Origin: an uncultured Lachnospiraceae bacterium
GTDB taxonomy: Bacteria > Bacillota > Clostridia > Lachnospirales > Lachnospiraceae
DNA: 33,353 nucleotides
Direction of reading: 5' to 3'
NCBI GenBank assembly: GCA_905235435.1
Contig: CAJOLD010000031.1
Location: 1-33,353 of the forward strand
Part shown: positions 1-6,954 of the stretch, piece after piece
How positions within the stretch are numbered: position 1 is the stretch's first letter
How the letters are laid out: each line of letters opens with the position of its first letter
Program-made: the position numbers and the translations under genes
The notes under the pieces: generated by a model
What the model was told of the DNA's origin: nothing
Seen by the model: only the letters and a program-made list of their open reading frames with translations
Databases searched by the model: none

Positions 1-50
1 GTGCAGTAATGTACGGAGCTGACTGCTACTAATAGGTCGCACGCTTGTCC
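1..50 (+). rRNA. 23S rRNA, 3' end (partial)
   Basis: The first 50 bases match the conserved 3' terminus of bacterial 23S rRNA. The tract 'gctactaataggtcg' (25-39) followed by 'cttgtcc' is the universal GGUACUAAUAGxxCGA..CUUGACC ending. The rest of the gene lies upstream of the window. The exact 3' boundary is inferred, accurate to a few bases. No 5S gene is visible in the 140 bases downstream, so 5S must be elsewhere or upstream in this operon. Confidence 0.88.
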
Positions 51-125
51 ATAGACGGCAGGTAGGATCGTCCGGAAAGATGTTTGTATGCGGTTTTGAG
101 GGTGCGGGACAGCGCCCGAAAGCAC

Positions 126-154
126 TTGACATTTAAATAGTGACTTGCTATGAT
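126..154 (+). promoter_or_regulatory. Sigma-A promoter for tRNA-Leu(CAG)
   Basis: The -35 TTGACA (126-131, 6/6) and the -10 TATGAT (149-154, 5/6) are separated by exactly 17 bases, and a TGC extended -10 (146-148) precedes the -10. The predicted start near 161 lies about 30 bases before the tRNA. The tRNA can therefore be transcribed independently of the rRNA operon that ends at 50. Confidence 0.8.
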
Positions 155-192
155 ATCTAACGTGAGTTGCGAAGTTTACTTGTAGCTAACAA

Positions 193-277
193 GCGGAAGT
201 GGCGGAATTGGCAGACGCGCAGGCTTCAGGTGCCTGTGGTCGTTAAGATCGTGTGGGTTCAAGTCCCATCTTCCGCA
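193..277 (+). tRNA. tRNA-Leu (anticodon CAG)
   Basis: The acceptor GCGGAAG (193-199) pairs with CTTCCGC (270-276), and the discriminator is A277. The anticodon stem CAGGC/GCCTG encloses the loop TTCAGGT, with anticodon CAG at 227-229. The 85-nt length with a long variable arm is the class II form expected of Leu. CCA is not encoded; 'tta' follows the discriminator. It lies between its own promoter and an intrinsic terminator. Confidence 0.95.
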
Positions 278-280
278 TTA

Positions 281-313
281 AAGATTTCTGAGCAATCAGA
301 AATCTTTTTTTTT
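281..313 (+). terminator. Intrinsic terminator after tRNA-Leu
   Basis: A perfect 11-bp hairpin (281-291 with 296-306) has a GCAA tetraloop and runs straight into nine T residues (305-313). It begins 4 bases after the tRNA and should insulate the tRNA from the LCP gene. Confidence 0.92.
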
Positions 314-345
314 AGCATAGGAATCCCGCTGTATGAAATTTGGTG

Positions 346-351
346 TATAAT
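346..351 (+). promoter_or_regulatory. -10 element of the LCP gene promoter (weak -35)
   Basis: A perfect TATAAT lies 39 bases before the LCP start and downstream of the terminator at 281-313, where an independent promoter is required. No good TTGACA-like -35 is present 16-18 bases upstream, so the promoter may be weak or activator-dependent. Confidence 0.45.
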
Positions 352-389
352 AGATAATGTTTCTATAAACTGCCAGGGAGGATGTACTT

Positions 390-1676
390 ATGGCAAGAAG
401 ATACGACAGAGATCAGAACCCGTTGATCCAGGATGATTATACAGATCAGAAATCGCCCAGCGTGAAGAAGGTCTTCGTCATCAGCCTTATTATCGTACTT
501 GTCTTCGTCGGAGCCGGCGGAGCATTTATCTACAATTACGGGCATAACCTTTTCAACCGTTCCAATTATGTCGCGGATGAGGATGTGCAGCGTGTGAGCG
601 AGCTTCCCGCGCAGGCGGTCGAGACCGTCAGCACCGAAGAGCATCTGGGCGTCGTGCTCAACGAGGACGAGCTCAACTCCATCCACGAGCAGATGAAGGG
701 CGTCTCTGTTGAGACGGTCTCTGATGAGCAGGTCTATAATATCCTTCTTGTCGGTGTTGACCGAAGAGACAAGACCTGGAACGGCAACTCGGACAGCATG
801 ATGCTGGTTTCCGTCAACTTTAACGCAAAGCGTGTCAGCGTCGTATCTCTGATGCGTGATACCTATGTTGACGTTCCCGGCTACGGCTACAACAAGCTGA
901 ATGCGGCGTACGCGCTCGGCGGCGGCCCGCTTCTTACCGAGACCATCACGGATGCGTATAAGGTCGATGTTTCCCGCTATGCGGCCGTCGACTTTGAGAA
1001 CATGATCGAGATCATCGACATCCTCGGCGGCGTCGATCTTGAAATGACAGATGCAGAGGTGGAAGTTGCCAACGGTTACATGATCGATATGTGCAACACC
1101 CTCAACATGGACTACTCACAGTACCTGCTTCCGGGCGGCGGCAACTGGCACTGCAACGGTGTACAGGCTGTAGGTTACGCCAGGAACCGTTACGTCGGCA
1201 ACTCCGACTACGCAAGAACAGAGCGCCAGCGCTACGTTATCTCGCAGATCATCGAAGAAGTCAAGAAGATGGATGCGACCCAGCTGGCTTCCTTCGTAAA
1301 GGAAGTTCTTCCGCTCGTTACGCACAACGTCGAAGAATCGGAGATCTGGGATATGGTCACAAAGGCCCCCGAGATCCTTAACTACAAGTTCGTTCAGGAC
1401 CGCATCCCGTATGACGGGCTCTACGACGTGATCTACGTCAACAGCCAGGATATGCTGGTTCCGCAGTGGGCGACCACCGTAGAAAAGCTTCACAATACTA
1501 TCTACGGCGACGGCTCCGTCAGCGATAACTACGACAACAAAGAAGGCGTGGAGACCAGCAACGAGTACACTTCCGACTACCCGGGCCTTGCAGACCTGAA
1601 GAAGAAGGAAACGGAAGACAAGAGCAGTTCCGGGACCACGGCTCCGGGCGCCGGCGATCCGGTCCCGGTCGGCTGA
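390..1676 (+). CDS. LytR-CpsA-Psr (LCP) family cell-wall polymer transferase
   Basis: Members of this family transfer undecaprenyl-linked anionic polymers (teichoic acids, capsule) to peptidoglycan on the outer face of the membrane. The 428-residue protein has a short charged cytoplasmic N terminus and one membrane segment at about 28-48. An extracytoplasmic LCP domain runs from about 115 to 330. Recognisable LCP motifs are VGVDRRD (121-127), SDSMMLVS (134-141), SLMRDTYV with Arg156-Asp157 (153-160) and KLNAAYALGG (169-178), which match the pyrophosphate-lipid-binding Arg/Asp positions of the family. The C terminus from about 390 is Ser/Thr/Gly-rich and probably disordered. The start is set by the ribosome site AGGGAGG at 375-381. 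It is transcribed alone, between two terminators. Which polymer it attaches cannot be told from the sequence. Confidence 0.93.
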   Translation: MARRYDRDQNPLIQDDYTDQKSPSVKKVFVISLIIVLVFVGAGGAFIYNYGHNLFNRSNYVADEDVQRVSELPAQAVETVSTEEHLGVVLNEDELNSIHEQMKGVSVETVSDEQVYNILLVGVDRRDKTWNGNSDSMMLVSVNFNAKRVSVVSLMRDTYVDVPGYGYNKLNAAYALGGGPLLTETITDAYKVDVSRYAAVDFENMIEIIDILGGVDLEMTDAEVEVANGYMIDMCNTLNMDYSQYLLPGGGNWHCNGVQAVGYARNRYVGNSDYARTERQRYVISQIIEEVKKMDATQLASFVKEVLPLVTHNVEESEIWDMVTKAPEILNYKFVQDRIPYDGLYDVIYVNSQDMLVPQWATTVEKLHNTIYGDGSVSDNYDNKEGVETSNEYTSDYPGLADLKKKETEDKSSSGTTAPGAGDPVPVG

Positions 1677-1706
1677 GCAGTCAGCGGAACGATCGAAGAT
1701 AAAAAT

Positions 1707-1746
1707 AAGCCGCGCGGCAGATCGAAAATCTGCCGCGCGGCTTTTT
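1707..1746. terminator. Bidirectional intrinsic terminator between LCP gene and asnA
   Basis: A 15-bp GC-rich perfect stem (1708-1722 with 1728-1742) has loop CGAAA. T residues follow on the plus side (1742-1746), and A residues precede on the left (1701-1705), giving a T tract for minus-strand transcripts. It sits between the convergent stops at 1676 and 1771 and can serve both genes. Confidence 0.93.
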
Positions 1747-1770
1747 GTGTTTCGGATGCAAAAAACGATA

Positions 1771-2784
1771 TTACAGGAGCGGGATCCCTGCTTTGCTGCA
1801 GGCTTCCAAGGTCTGCCTGTCCCATACGCTGGCCTGCACTTCTCCGATGTGGGCGCTGCCGAGAAGGAGCATGCAGAGGCGGCTCTGGCCGATGCCGCCG
1901 CCGATGGTGTACGGCAGTTCTCCGGCGAGGAGCTGTTTGTGGAAGGGCAGCTCGCGCCTGTCGTCACAGCCGGCTTCGGTGAGCTGGCGGTCGAGTGATT
2001 CGGGGCTTACGCGGATGCCCATGCTGCTCAGCTCGTAGCTGCAGCCAAGGGTGTCGTTCCAGAACAGGATATCGCCGTTCAGATCCCAGTCATCGTAGTC
2101 CGGGGCGCGCCCGTCGTGCGGCTTGCCGCTCCTGAGCTTTTTGCCGATCTGCATCAGGAACGTGGTGCCGTTTTCTTTTACGAAGGCGTTCTCGCGCTCC
2201 TTCGGGGTCAGGTCCGGATAGAGATCCTCCAGCTCCTGGCTGGTGATGAAGGTGACCTGCGGCGTGTGGAGCTGCAGTCCGGACAGTGCCGGGAAGAGAG
2301 CGTGGATGCTCATCTCGGTCGCGCATACGGCGGAGACGATCTGGTTGACCACGGACTTCAGATAATCGATATTGCGGTCTTCTTCGGTGATGACTTTCTC
2401 CCAGTCCCACTGATCGACATAGATCGAATGGAGATTGTCGAGCTCCTCATCGCGGCGGATCGCGTTCATATCGCAGTAAAGGCCCCTGCCTACATAGAAG
2501 TTGTAATCCTTGAGGGCCTGTCTTTTCCATTTGGCCAGAGACTGCACGACCTGCGCCTCGGTGGCGGTGTCGCGGATGCCGAAGGTCACCTTGCGCTCGA
2601 CGCCGTTGAGGTCGTCGTTGAGGCCGGTGGATGCCTCCAGAAAGAGGGGCGCGGAGACGCGGCGAAGATTCAGGGTCTCGCTGAGGGTGTCCGCGAAAAG
2701 TCTTTTGACCGTGCCGATCGCTCTTTGCGTATCGTAGAGGGAGAGAAGCGGCTTATAGCCCTCCGGAATATAAACTTTGCTCAT
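1771..2784 (-). CDS. asnA: Aspartate-ammonia ligase (asparagine synthetase A)
   Basis: AsnA makes asparagine from aspartate, ammonia and ATP, releasing AMP and pyrophosphate, in the cytoplasm. The 337-residue product is close to the usual length of about 330. It shows the class II aminoacyl-tRNA-synthetase-like AsnA fold motifs: the N-terminal VSAPLF tract (about 44-49), YVDQWDWE (about 122-129), DDWDLNGD (about 230-237) and the C-terminal GGGIGQSRL ATP-site motif. I chose the ATG at 2784 because GAAAGGA (2794-2800) lies 9 bases upstream of it. The TTG six codons further upstream (2802) would overlap that ribosome site. The gene is alone on the minus strand with a long leader (see the hairpin at 2875-2905) and ends at a shared terminator. 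Confidence 0.96.
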   Translation of the reverse strand: MSKVYIPEGYKPLLSLYDTQRAIGTVKRLFADTLSETLNLRRVSAPLFLEASTGLNDDLNGVERKVTFGIRDTATEAQVVQSLAKWKRQALKDYNFYVGRGLYCDMNAIRRDEELDNLHSIYVDQWDWEKVITEEDRNIDYLKSVVNQIVSAVCATEMSIHALFPALSGLQLHTPQVTFITSQELEDLYPDLTPKERENAFVKENGTTFLMQIGKKLRSGKPHDGRAPDYDDWDLNGDILFWNDTLGCSYELSSMGIRVSPESLDRQLTEAGCDDRRELPFHKQLLAGELPYTIGGGIGQSRLCMLLLGSAHIGEVQASVWDRQTLEACSKAGIPLL

Positions 2785-2874
2785 CGGTGTACATCCTTTC
2801 AATACATTTATTACTATACGATATCATAACATTCAAAATTATTGCACAGAGTTGGAAGAATGTAAAGAAAAAGT

Positions 2875-2905
2875 GAAAGACCGATGGGGGAGCCATCGGT
2901 CTTTC
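2875..2905 (-). promoter_or_regulatory. Attenuator-like hairpin in the asnA leader
   Basis: A 13-bp perfect stem (2875-2887 with 2893-2905) has a 5-nt loop. Read on the minus strand, the 3' arm is followed by ac-TTTTT-c-TTT, resembling an intrinsic terminator. No such tract follows on the plus strand. It lies about 90 bases before the asnA start and about 60 downstream of the predicted asnA transcription start. There is no other minus-strand gene for it to end, so I read it as a leader element. No alternative antiterminator was identified. Confidence 0.6.
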
Positions 2906-2934
2906 GAGGGGAGTATAAATAATTAATAAGGGGT

Positions 2935-2968
2935 TTGTAAAAAAATAATAAGGGTAATTTTTTTACAA
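2935..2968. repeat. 12-bp perfect palindrome at the asnA transcription start
   Basis: Arms TTGTAAAAAAAT (2935-2946) and ATTTTTTTACAA (2957-2968) are exact inverted repeats around a 10-base spacer. It begins 6 bases downstream of the asnA -10 box, so it covers the predicted start site. It could be an operator for a dimeric repressor or a 5' hairpin in the RNA. No regulator is assigned. Confidence 0.6.
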
Positions 2969-2973
2969 GACAA

Positions 2974-3002
2974 ATTATAATATAGGCTAAATAAAAAAGC
3001 AA
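2974..3002 (-). promoter_or_regulatory. asnA promoter
   Basis: On the minus strand, TTGCTT (3002-2997, 3/6) and a perfect TATAAT (2979-2974) are separated by 17 bases. The start would fall near 2967, giving a leader of about 180 nt. This is the only well-spaced pair found upstream of asnA. Confidence 0.6.
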
Positions 3003-3135
3003 TCACTTTTTTGAAATTATTTCAGTTTCAATTTTTCAAAAGATGTCCACGGTTCGCACACAAAAAGGACATATTTTTCGGATATGATTATACCACAGAC
3101 TTAAGAGTTTGACATCTTTGGAGGAGGCATCCCAA

Positions 3136-3813
3136 ATGGAAGGGAGACACGAGATCAAGCATCAGATCAGCCTGGCCGATTACTATGCGCTTCGGAGCAG
3201 GCTGCGGGCGGTCCTTCGCGTGGACAGTCACGCGGGGCCGGACGGGACCTATCAGATCAGGAGCCTGTATTTTGACACGCCGGATGACAGAGCCCTGCGC
3301 GAAAAGCTGGACGGGGTAAAGAACCGGGACAAATACAGGATCCGCTATTACAATTCCGACACATCTTTTATCCAGCTCGAGAAGAAGAGCAAGCGCGGCA
3401 ATCTCTGCGTGAAGACTTCCGCCGTGATCAGCGCCGATGAGGCGCAAAGGATCGTGCAGGGCGACTGCGATTTTATGAGGCAGCATGAAAGCCCTCTTGT
3501 GCGGGAGCTTTTTCATGCGATGCGGGAGGAAGGCATGGCGCCGAAGACGATCGTGGATTACACGAGAGATCCGTTTATCTGCGACGCCGGGAACACGCGG
3601 GTGACCCTCGATCATCATATCAGGACAGGGCTTAGGTCCGTGGATCTTCTCGATCCTGACTGCGTGACCATTCCGGCGGCGGAGGATGTGATCATCCTCG
3701 AAGTCAAATGGGACCGTTTCCTTCCGGACATTGTCCGGGACGCCGTGCAGGTCCCGAACCGGCACAGCACGGCATTTTCCAAATACGCGATATGCAGAAC
3801 ATATGATTTTTAA
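3136..3813 (+). CDS. VTC-domain protein (polyphosphate polymerase-like)
   Basis: This is a cytoplasmic single-domain relative of the catalytic VTC domain, which in yeast Vtc4 makes polyphosphate from ATP inside a beta-barrel tunnel. The 225 residues carry the family signatures in order: RHEIKHQIS at the N terminus, IRSLYFDTPD, KYRIRYYN, LEKKSKRG, VDYTRDPF, RVTLDHHIRTG and the C-terminal ILEVKW with the metal-binding Glu. The Lys/Arg residues on these strands are the expected phosphate ligands. I chose ATG 3136 because GGAGGAGG (3120-3127) lies 8 bases upstream; a TTG at 3109 would precede that site. It heads a cluster with a DUF4956 membrane protein 14 bases downstream and a secreted beta-helix protein. 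The polymerase activity of bacterial single-domain homologues is inferred. Confidence 0.88.
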   Translation: MEGRHEIKHQISLADYYALRSRLRAVLRVDSHAGPDGTYQIRSLYFDTPDDRALREKLDGVKNRDKYRIRYYNSDTSFIQLEKKSKRGNLCVKTSAVISADEAQRIVQGDCDFMRQHESPLVRELFHAMREEGMAPKTIVDYTRDPFICDAGNTRVTLDHHIRTGLRSVDLLDPDCVTIPAAEDVIILEVKWDRFLPDIVRDAVQVPNRHSTAFSKYAICRTYDF

Positions 3814-3827
3814 AGGAGGCAGCAGCA

Positions 3828-4499
3828 ATGACATCTTTCAGTGACATCTTCAAATCGAGCTTTCTTCAGAATGTGACAGCAGTCAGCATCGTGGACATGG
3901 TGATCGCCCTTCTCCTGGCTTTCTGTCTGGGTGTTTTCATATTTATGATCTACAAAAAGACCTACCAGGGCGTTATGTACTCGGCAAGCTTCGGCGTAAC
4001 GCTGATCGCGCTGACGATGATCACGACGCTCGTGATCCTCGCGGTCACGTCCAACGTGGTCCTGTCGCTCGGCATGGTCGGTGCGCTCTCCATCGTCAGA
4101 TTCCGCACCGCGATCAAGGAGCCGCTTGATATTGCCTATCTGTTCTGGGCGATCGCCGCCGGCATCGTTCTTGCCGCGGGCATGATCCCGCTGGCCGTCT
4201 TCGGAAGTCTTTTTATCGGCATCATTCTTGTGCTCTTCACGAACCGGAAGACCTACACCAGGCCCTATATCGCGGTCGTCGAGTGCGCGGATGGCGGCGC
4301 GGAGAAGGAAGTGGAGAGCTGCCTTCGCGCGCATGCGGACAGGACGAGCCTGAAGAGCAAGACCGTCCGGAAGGGACACATGGAACTGACCTACGAGATC
4401 CGTCTGAAGTCGGACGATACTTCCTTTATCAACGAGATCTCCTCCGCGAGCGGGGTGGAGAGCGCGGTGCTCGTCACCTACAACGGGGAATATATGTAA
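3828..4499 (+). CDS. DUF4956 family membrane protein
   Basis: The 223-residue integral membrane protein has hydrophobic segments at about 19-42, 52-75, 79-90, 102-122 and 124-138. The highly conserved motif ALSIVRFRTAIKEP, at about 86-99, links the helices and is typical of DUF4956. A soluble C-terminal domain (about 145-223) has an alternating beta/alpha pattern resembling a ferredoxin or ACT-like fold; that is my inference. The start is well supported by AAAGGAGG (3812-3819), 8 bases upstream, overlapping the end of the VTC gene, so the two are likely co-translated. DUF4956 genes are commonly found beside VTC genes in Firmicutes, which suggests that they act together, perhaps in handling a polymer at the membrane. 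No biochemical function is established to my knowledge. Confidence 0.87.
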   Translation: MTSFSDIFKSSFLQNVTAVSIVDMVIALLLAFCLGVFIFMIYKKTYQGVMYSASFGVTLIALTMITTLVILAVTSNVVLSLGMVGALSIVRFRTAIKEPLDIAYLFWAIAAGIVLAAGMIPLAVFGSLFIGIILVLFTNRKTYTRPYIAVVECADGGAEKEVESCLRAHADRTSLKSKTVRKGHMELTYEIRLKSDDTSFINEISSASGVESAVLVTYNGEYM

Positions 4500-4518
4500 G
4501 AGCGGGGGCGGCGGATAA

Positions 4519-6846
4519 ATGTCAAAAAGCAGATATACGAACCTGATCTGCATCCTGATCACCGCCTTGATGGTCCTTGTGACCGTGGGCTTTATGTTCG
4601 GCGAAGAGCTGGGGCTTACCCCGGCGGCCGCAGACAGGGCCGCGGACGAGACGGGCGGCTTTTCCGACAGGGACCTGGACGGAGGATGGGACGAAAACAG
4701 CGCGGAGACCATAGACCTCGGCGATCCCGGCGGGACCGGAGGGGGCGGCTGGTACTGGCTGGATGGTGATCTGTGGATCGCGGCGAAAGGCATCTACGTG
4801 CTCACCGGGACCATGGAGGCGGATCACTCGATCATCGTCGACGCGAAGGACGCAAAGATTCAGATCGTTTTAAACGGCGCGGATGTTCAAAATACCACAG
4901 CGGTCCCTCTTTATATAAAGAAGGCGGACAAGGTCTTCCTGACGCTTGCGCAGGGGAGCGAAAACAGCTTCGTTCTCTCCGGGACCCTTGACGGGGAGGC
5001 GGAAGAGGCCGGCGTCAACGCCGCTGTATACAGCAGGAGCGATCTTAGCATCAACGGAAGCGGAAAGCTGACGGTGACTTCATCGGAATACAACGGGATC
5101 CGCACCTCGGATGACCTTGTGGTCACGGGCGGGGAGATCGTGATCGATGCAGCGGAAAACGGCATGGTCGGGCATGACTCTGTCAGGATCTGCGGCGGAA
5201 GCTTTGATATTACAGCCGGAAAGGACGGTATCAAGGCGAACAACGACACAGATGAAAAGAAAGGATACGTTCTCGTGACGGGCGGTACGTTTGCGATCCG
5301 CTCCGCGCAGGACGGCATCCAGGCGGAGACGGACCTGACCATCGGGGGCGGAACATTTGATATCACGACCGGCGGCGGAAGCGCTGCCGCGGAGGTAAAG
5401 ACCGAAGAATTCGGCGGCATGGGCATGGGCAGGATGGATCAGATGCCGCAGATGCCGGAAGACAGCGAAATGCCGCAGATTCCGGAGGACGGCGAAATGC
5501 CGCAGATGCCGGAGGACGGTGAGATGCCGCAGATGCCGGAAGACGGTGAGATGCCGCAGATGACGGAGGACGGTGAGATGCCGCAGATGCCGGAAGGCAG
5601 CGGGATGTCCGGGATGCCGCAGCGCGGCGAGAGGCACGGGATGGGCGAGCGGCCTGAGATGGGCGAGCGGCCCGGGATGGAGCAGATGACCGAAGACGGC
5701 GAGATGCCGCAGATGCCGGAGGACGGCGAAATGCCGCAGATGCCGGAAGGCGGTGAAATGCCGCAGATGCCGGAGAGCGAAGAAACCGCTGAAAGTTCCG
5801 CGGAGACCTCGGAAAGTGAAGAGGCCGGGGATGGTTCCGCGGAGACCTCGGAAAGTGAAGAGACCGGGGATAGTTCCGCGGAGACCTCAGACAGCGCCAA
5901 GGCGCTGAAAGCCGGCGGCGCCCTGATCATCGAGGGCGGCACCATAGATATCGACTCTAAGGAGGACGCGGTCCACAGCGACGGCTCCGTGCGGATCGCC
6001 GGCGGAAGCATTACGATCGCGGCCGGCGACGACGGCGTCCATGCTGACGGCGAGGTGACCATCGATGACGGCACGCTGACGATCACTTCCAGCTATGAAG
6101 GCATTGAGGGAGCTGCAATCATTGTAAACGGCGGTGATATCGACGTCACATCGAGCGACGACGGATTTAACGCGTCGAACGGCACCGGAGGAGAGATGTT
6201 CTTCGGCGGCATGCACGGCGGGATGAACGGCGGCCAGGCGCCCGGGCAGATGCCCGGGCAGGCCGCGGCGGAGAATACCACAGAAGCGGCGCCCGCAGAA
6301 GGTCCCGGCCAGGCGCCCGGGCAGATGCCCGGACAGACCGCGGCAGAGGATGGCACGGAAGCGGCGCCCGCAGAAGAGACCGCCGGGACCGCGGAAACCA
6401 CGCTCGCCCGCCTTGAGATCAACGGCGGCACGGTCCATGTTAATTCGGGAGGCGACGGACTTGACTCCAACGGGGACCTTGTCATCAACGGAGGAACGAT
6501 CACGGTAGACGGACCCGAGAACAGCGGGAACGGCGCCCTCGACTCCGGAACGGAGAGCGGCGGCCGGCTCCTGGTGAACGGCGGAACGATCGCGGCGGCC
6601 GGCGCTTCGGGGATGGCCGAATGCTTTGAGGACGGCTCGGAGCAGGCGTATTTCCAGTGCGCCTTCTCAGGCTCCTTTGCAGCGGGGGACGTGCTGAGGG
6701 TCACGGACGAAGACGGAGGGGAGATTTTTACCATGACGCTGCAAAAGACGGGAAACAGCCTTGTTTTCTCAAGCCCGCTGCTGAAAGAGGGCATGACGGT
6801 GACGGTAACGGCGGGGGAGCTTAGCGCCGAAGCCGTCTGCCGGTGA
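4519..6846 (+). CDS. Secreted beta-helix protein, Cthe_2159-type carbohydrate-binding domain, with repeat linkers
   Basis: The 775-residue exported protein begins with a signal peptide or membrane anchor (about 9-27). Three blocks of beta-helix rungs follow (about 85-300, 465-555 and 630-700). Each rung of roughly 22 residues looks like GG-T/S-hydrophobic-x-I-T...DGI-x-A, for example GGSFDITAGKDGIKA and GGTFAIRSAQDGIQA. This matches the Cthe_2159 family of right-handed beta-helix proteins, the founding member of which binds cellulose-like or acidic polysaccharides and calcium. Low-complexity linkers interrupt the helix: nine 9-residue MPQMPEDGE units, 13-residue acidic SAET-SESEE units, and two 25-residue GQAPGQMPGQ units. 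No CotH kinase domain is present, although such genes often sit in these clusters. The ribosome site is only a G-rich tract before ATG 4519. Ligand and role are unknown. Confidence 0.82.
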   Translation: MSKSRYTNLICILITALMVLVTVGFMFGEELGLTPAAADRAADETGGFSDRDLDGGWDENSAETIDLGDPGGTGGGGWYWLDGDLWIAAKGIYVLTGTMEADHSIIVDAKDAKIQIVLNGADVQNTTAVPLYIKKADKVFLTLAQGSENSFVLSGTLDGEAEEAGVNAAVYSRSDLSINGSGKLTVTSSEYNGIRTSDDLVVTGGEIVIDAAENGMVGHDSVRICGGSFDITAGKDGIKANNDTDEKKGYVLVTGGTFAIRSAQDGIQAETDLTIGGGTFDITTGGGSAAAEVKTEEFGGMGMGRMDQMPQMPEDSEMPQIPEDGEMPQMPEDGEMPQMPEDGEMPQMTEDGEMPQMPEGSGMSGMPQRGERHGMGERPEMGERPGMEQMTEDGEMPQMPEDGEMPQMPEGGEMPQMPESEETAESSAETSESEEAGDGSAETSESEETGDSSAETSDSAKALKAGGALIIEGGTIDIDSKEDAVHSDGSVRIAGGSITIAAGDDGVHADGEVTIDDGTLTITSSYEGIEGAAIIVNGGDIDVTSSDDGFNASNGTGGEMFFGGMHGGMNGGQAPGQMPGQAAAENTTEAAPAEGPGQAPGQMPGQTAAEDGTEAAPAEETAGTAETTLARLEINGGTVHVNSGGDGLDSNGDLVINGGTITVDGPENSGNGALDSGTESGGRLLVNGGTIAAAGASGMAECFEDGSEQAYFQCAFSGSFAAGDVLRVTDEDGGEIFTMTLQKTGNSLVFSSPLLKEGMTVTVTAGELSAEAVCR
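5443..5784 (+). repeat. 27-bp tandem repeats encoding MPQMPEDGE
   Basis: Six in-frame 27-base units (5443-5604) and three more (5704-5784) encode variants of MPQMPEDGE. A related 33-residue Met/Gly/Arg-rich segment (GERPEMGERPGM type) separates them. The copies differ mostly at single bases, so the array can expand or contract by slippage without breaking the frame. Three acidic 11-13-residue units, each ending SAET, follow at 5776-5892. Confidence 0.9.
6232..6381 (+). repeat. Two 75-bp tandem repeats (GQAPGQMPGQ units)
   Basis: Two adjacent 75-base units (6232-6306 and 6307-6381) encode 25-residue segments starting GQAPGQMPGQ and ending EAAPAE. They form the linker between the second and third beta-helix blocks of the secreted protein. 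Confidence 0.85.
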
Positions 6847-6869
6847 GTGAGGAGGGGCGTTCCTAAAAA

Positions 6870-6905
6870 GGCTGCGGTCTGCTGATAGCGGGCCGCAGTT
6901 TTCTG
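6870..6905 (+). terminator. Intrinsic terminator after the VTC/DUF4956 cluster
   Basis: A 12-bp stem with two G-T pairs (6872-6883 with 6887-6898) and loop GAT is followed by TTTT-C-T-G-TT. It lies 25 bases after the stop of the beta-helix gene and separates this cluster from the yfcE operon. Confidence 0.75.
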
Positions 6906-6954
6906 TTGTGCCGGTGACAAAATAATGCTAAAGTCTTCAGAGGAGGAATATGAC

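Larger units (their letters stand above)
2785..3135. other. AT-rich divergent intergenic region (asnA / VTC cluster)
   Basis: These 351 bases carry no supportable gene and are far more AT-rich than the flanking coding DNA. They contain the minus-strand promoter, the palindrome and the leader hairpin listed separately. An ATGTCC...GGACAT inverted repeat also lies at about 3041-3072. A plus-strand promoter for the VTC cluster must be here. Candidate -10 elements TATGAT (3083-3088) and TTATAC (3088-3093) exist, but neither has a convincing -35. No T-box core (the conserved TGGNACCGCG type) is seen on the minus strand. Confidence 0.7.

Noticed and set aside
2785..3002. T-box riboswitch upstream of asnA
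   Set aside because: No TGGNACCGCG-type core or stem I motifs are seen on the minus strand; only a simple hairpin with a U-rich tail.
2814..3002. A 62-codon minus-strand open frame
   Set aside because: It overlaps the asnA promoter, palindrome and leader hairpin, lies in AT-rich DNA, and lacks a ribosome site.
5443..5784. Regular 27-bp repeats that could suggest a CRISPR array
   Set aside because: The units are contiguous without spacers, in frame, and encode a simple MPQMPEDGE peptide inside a larger gene; no cas genes are present.
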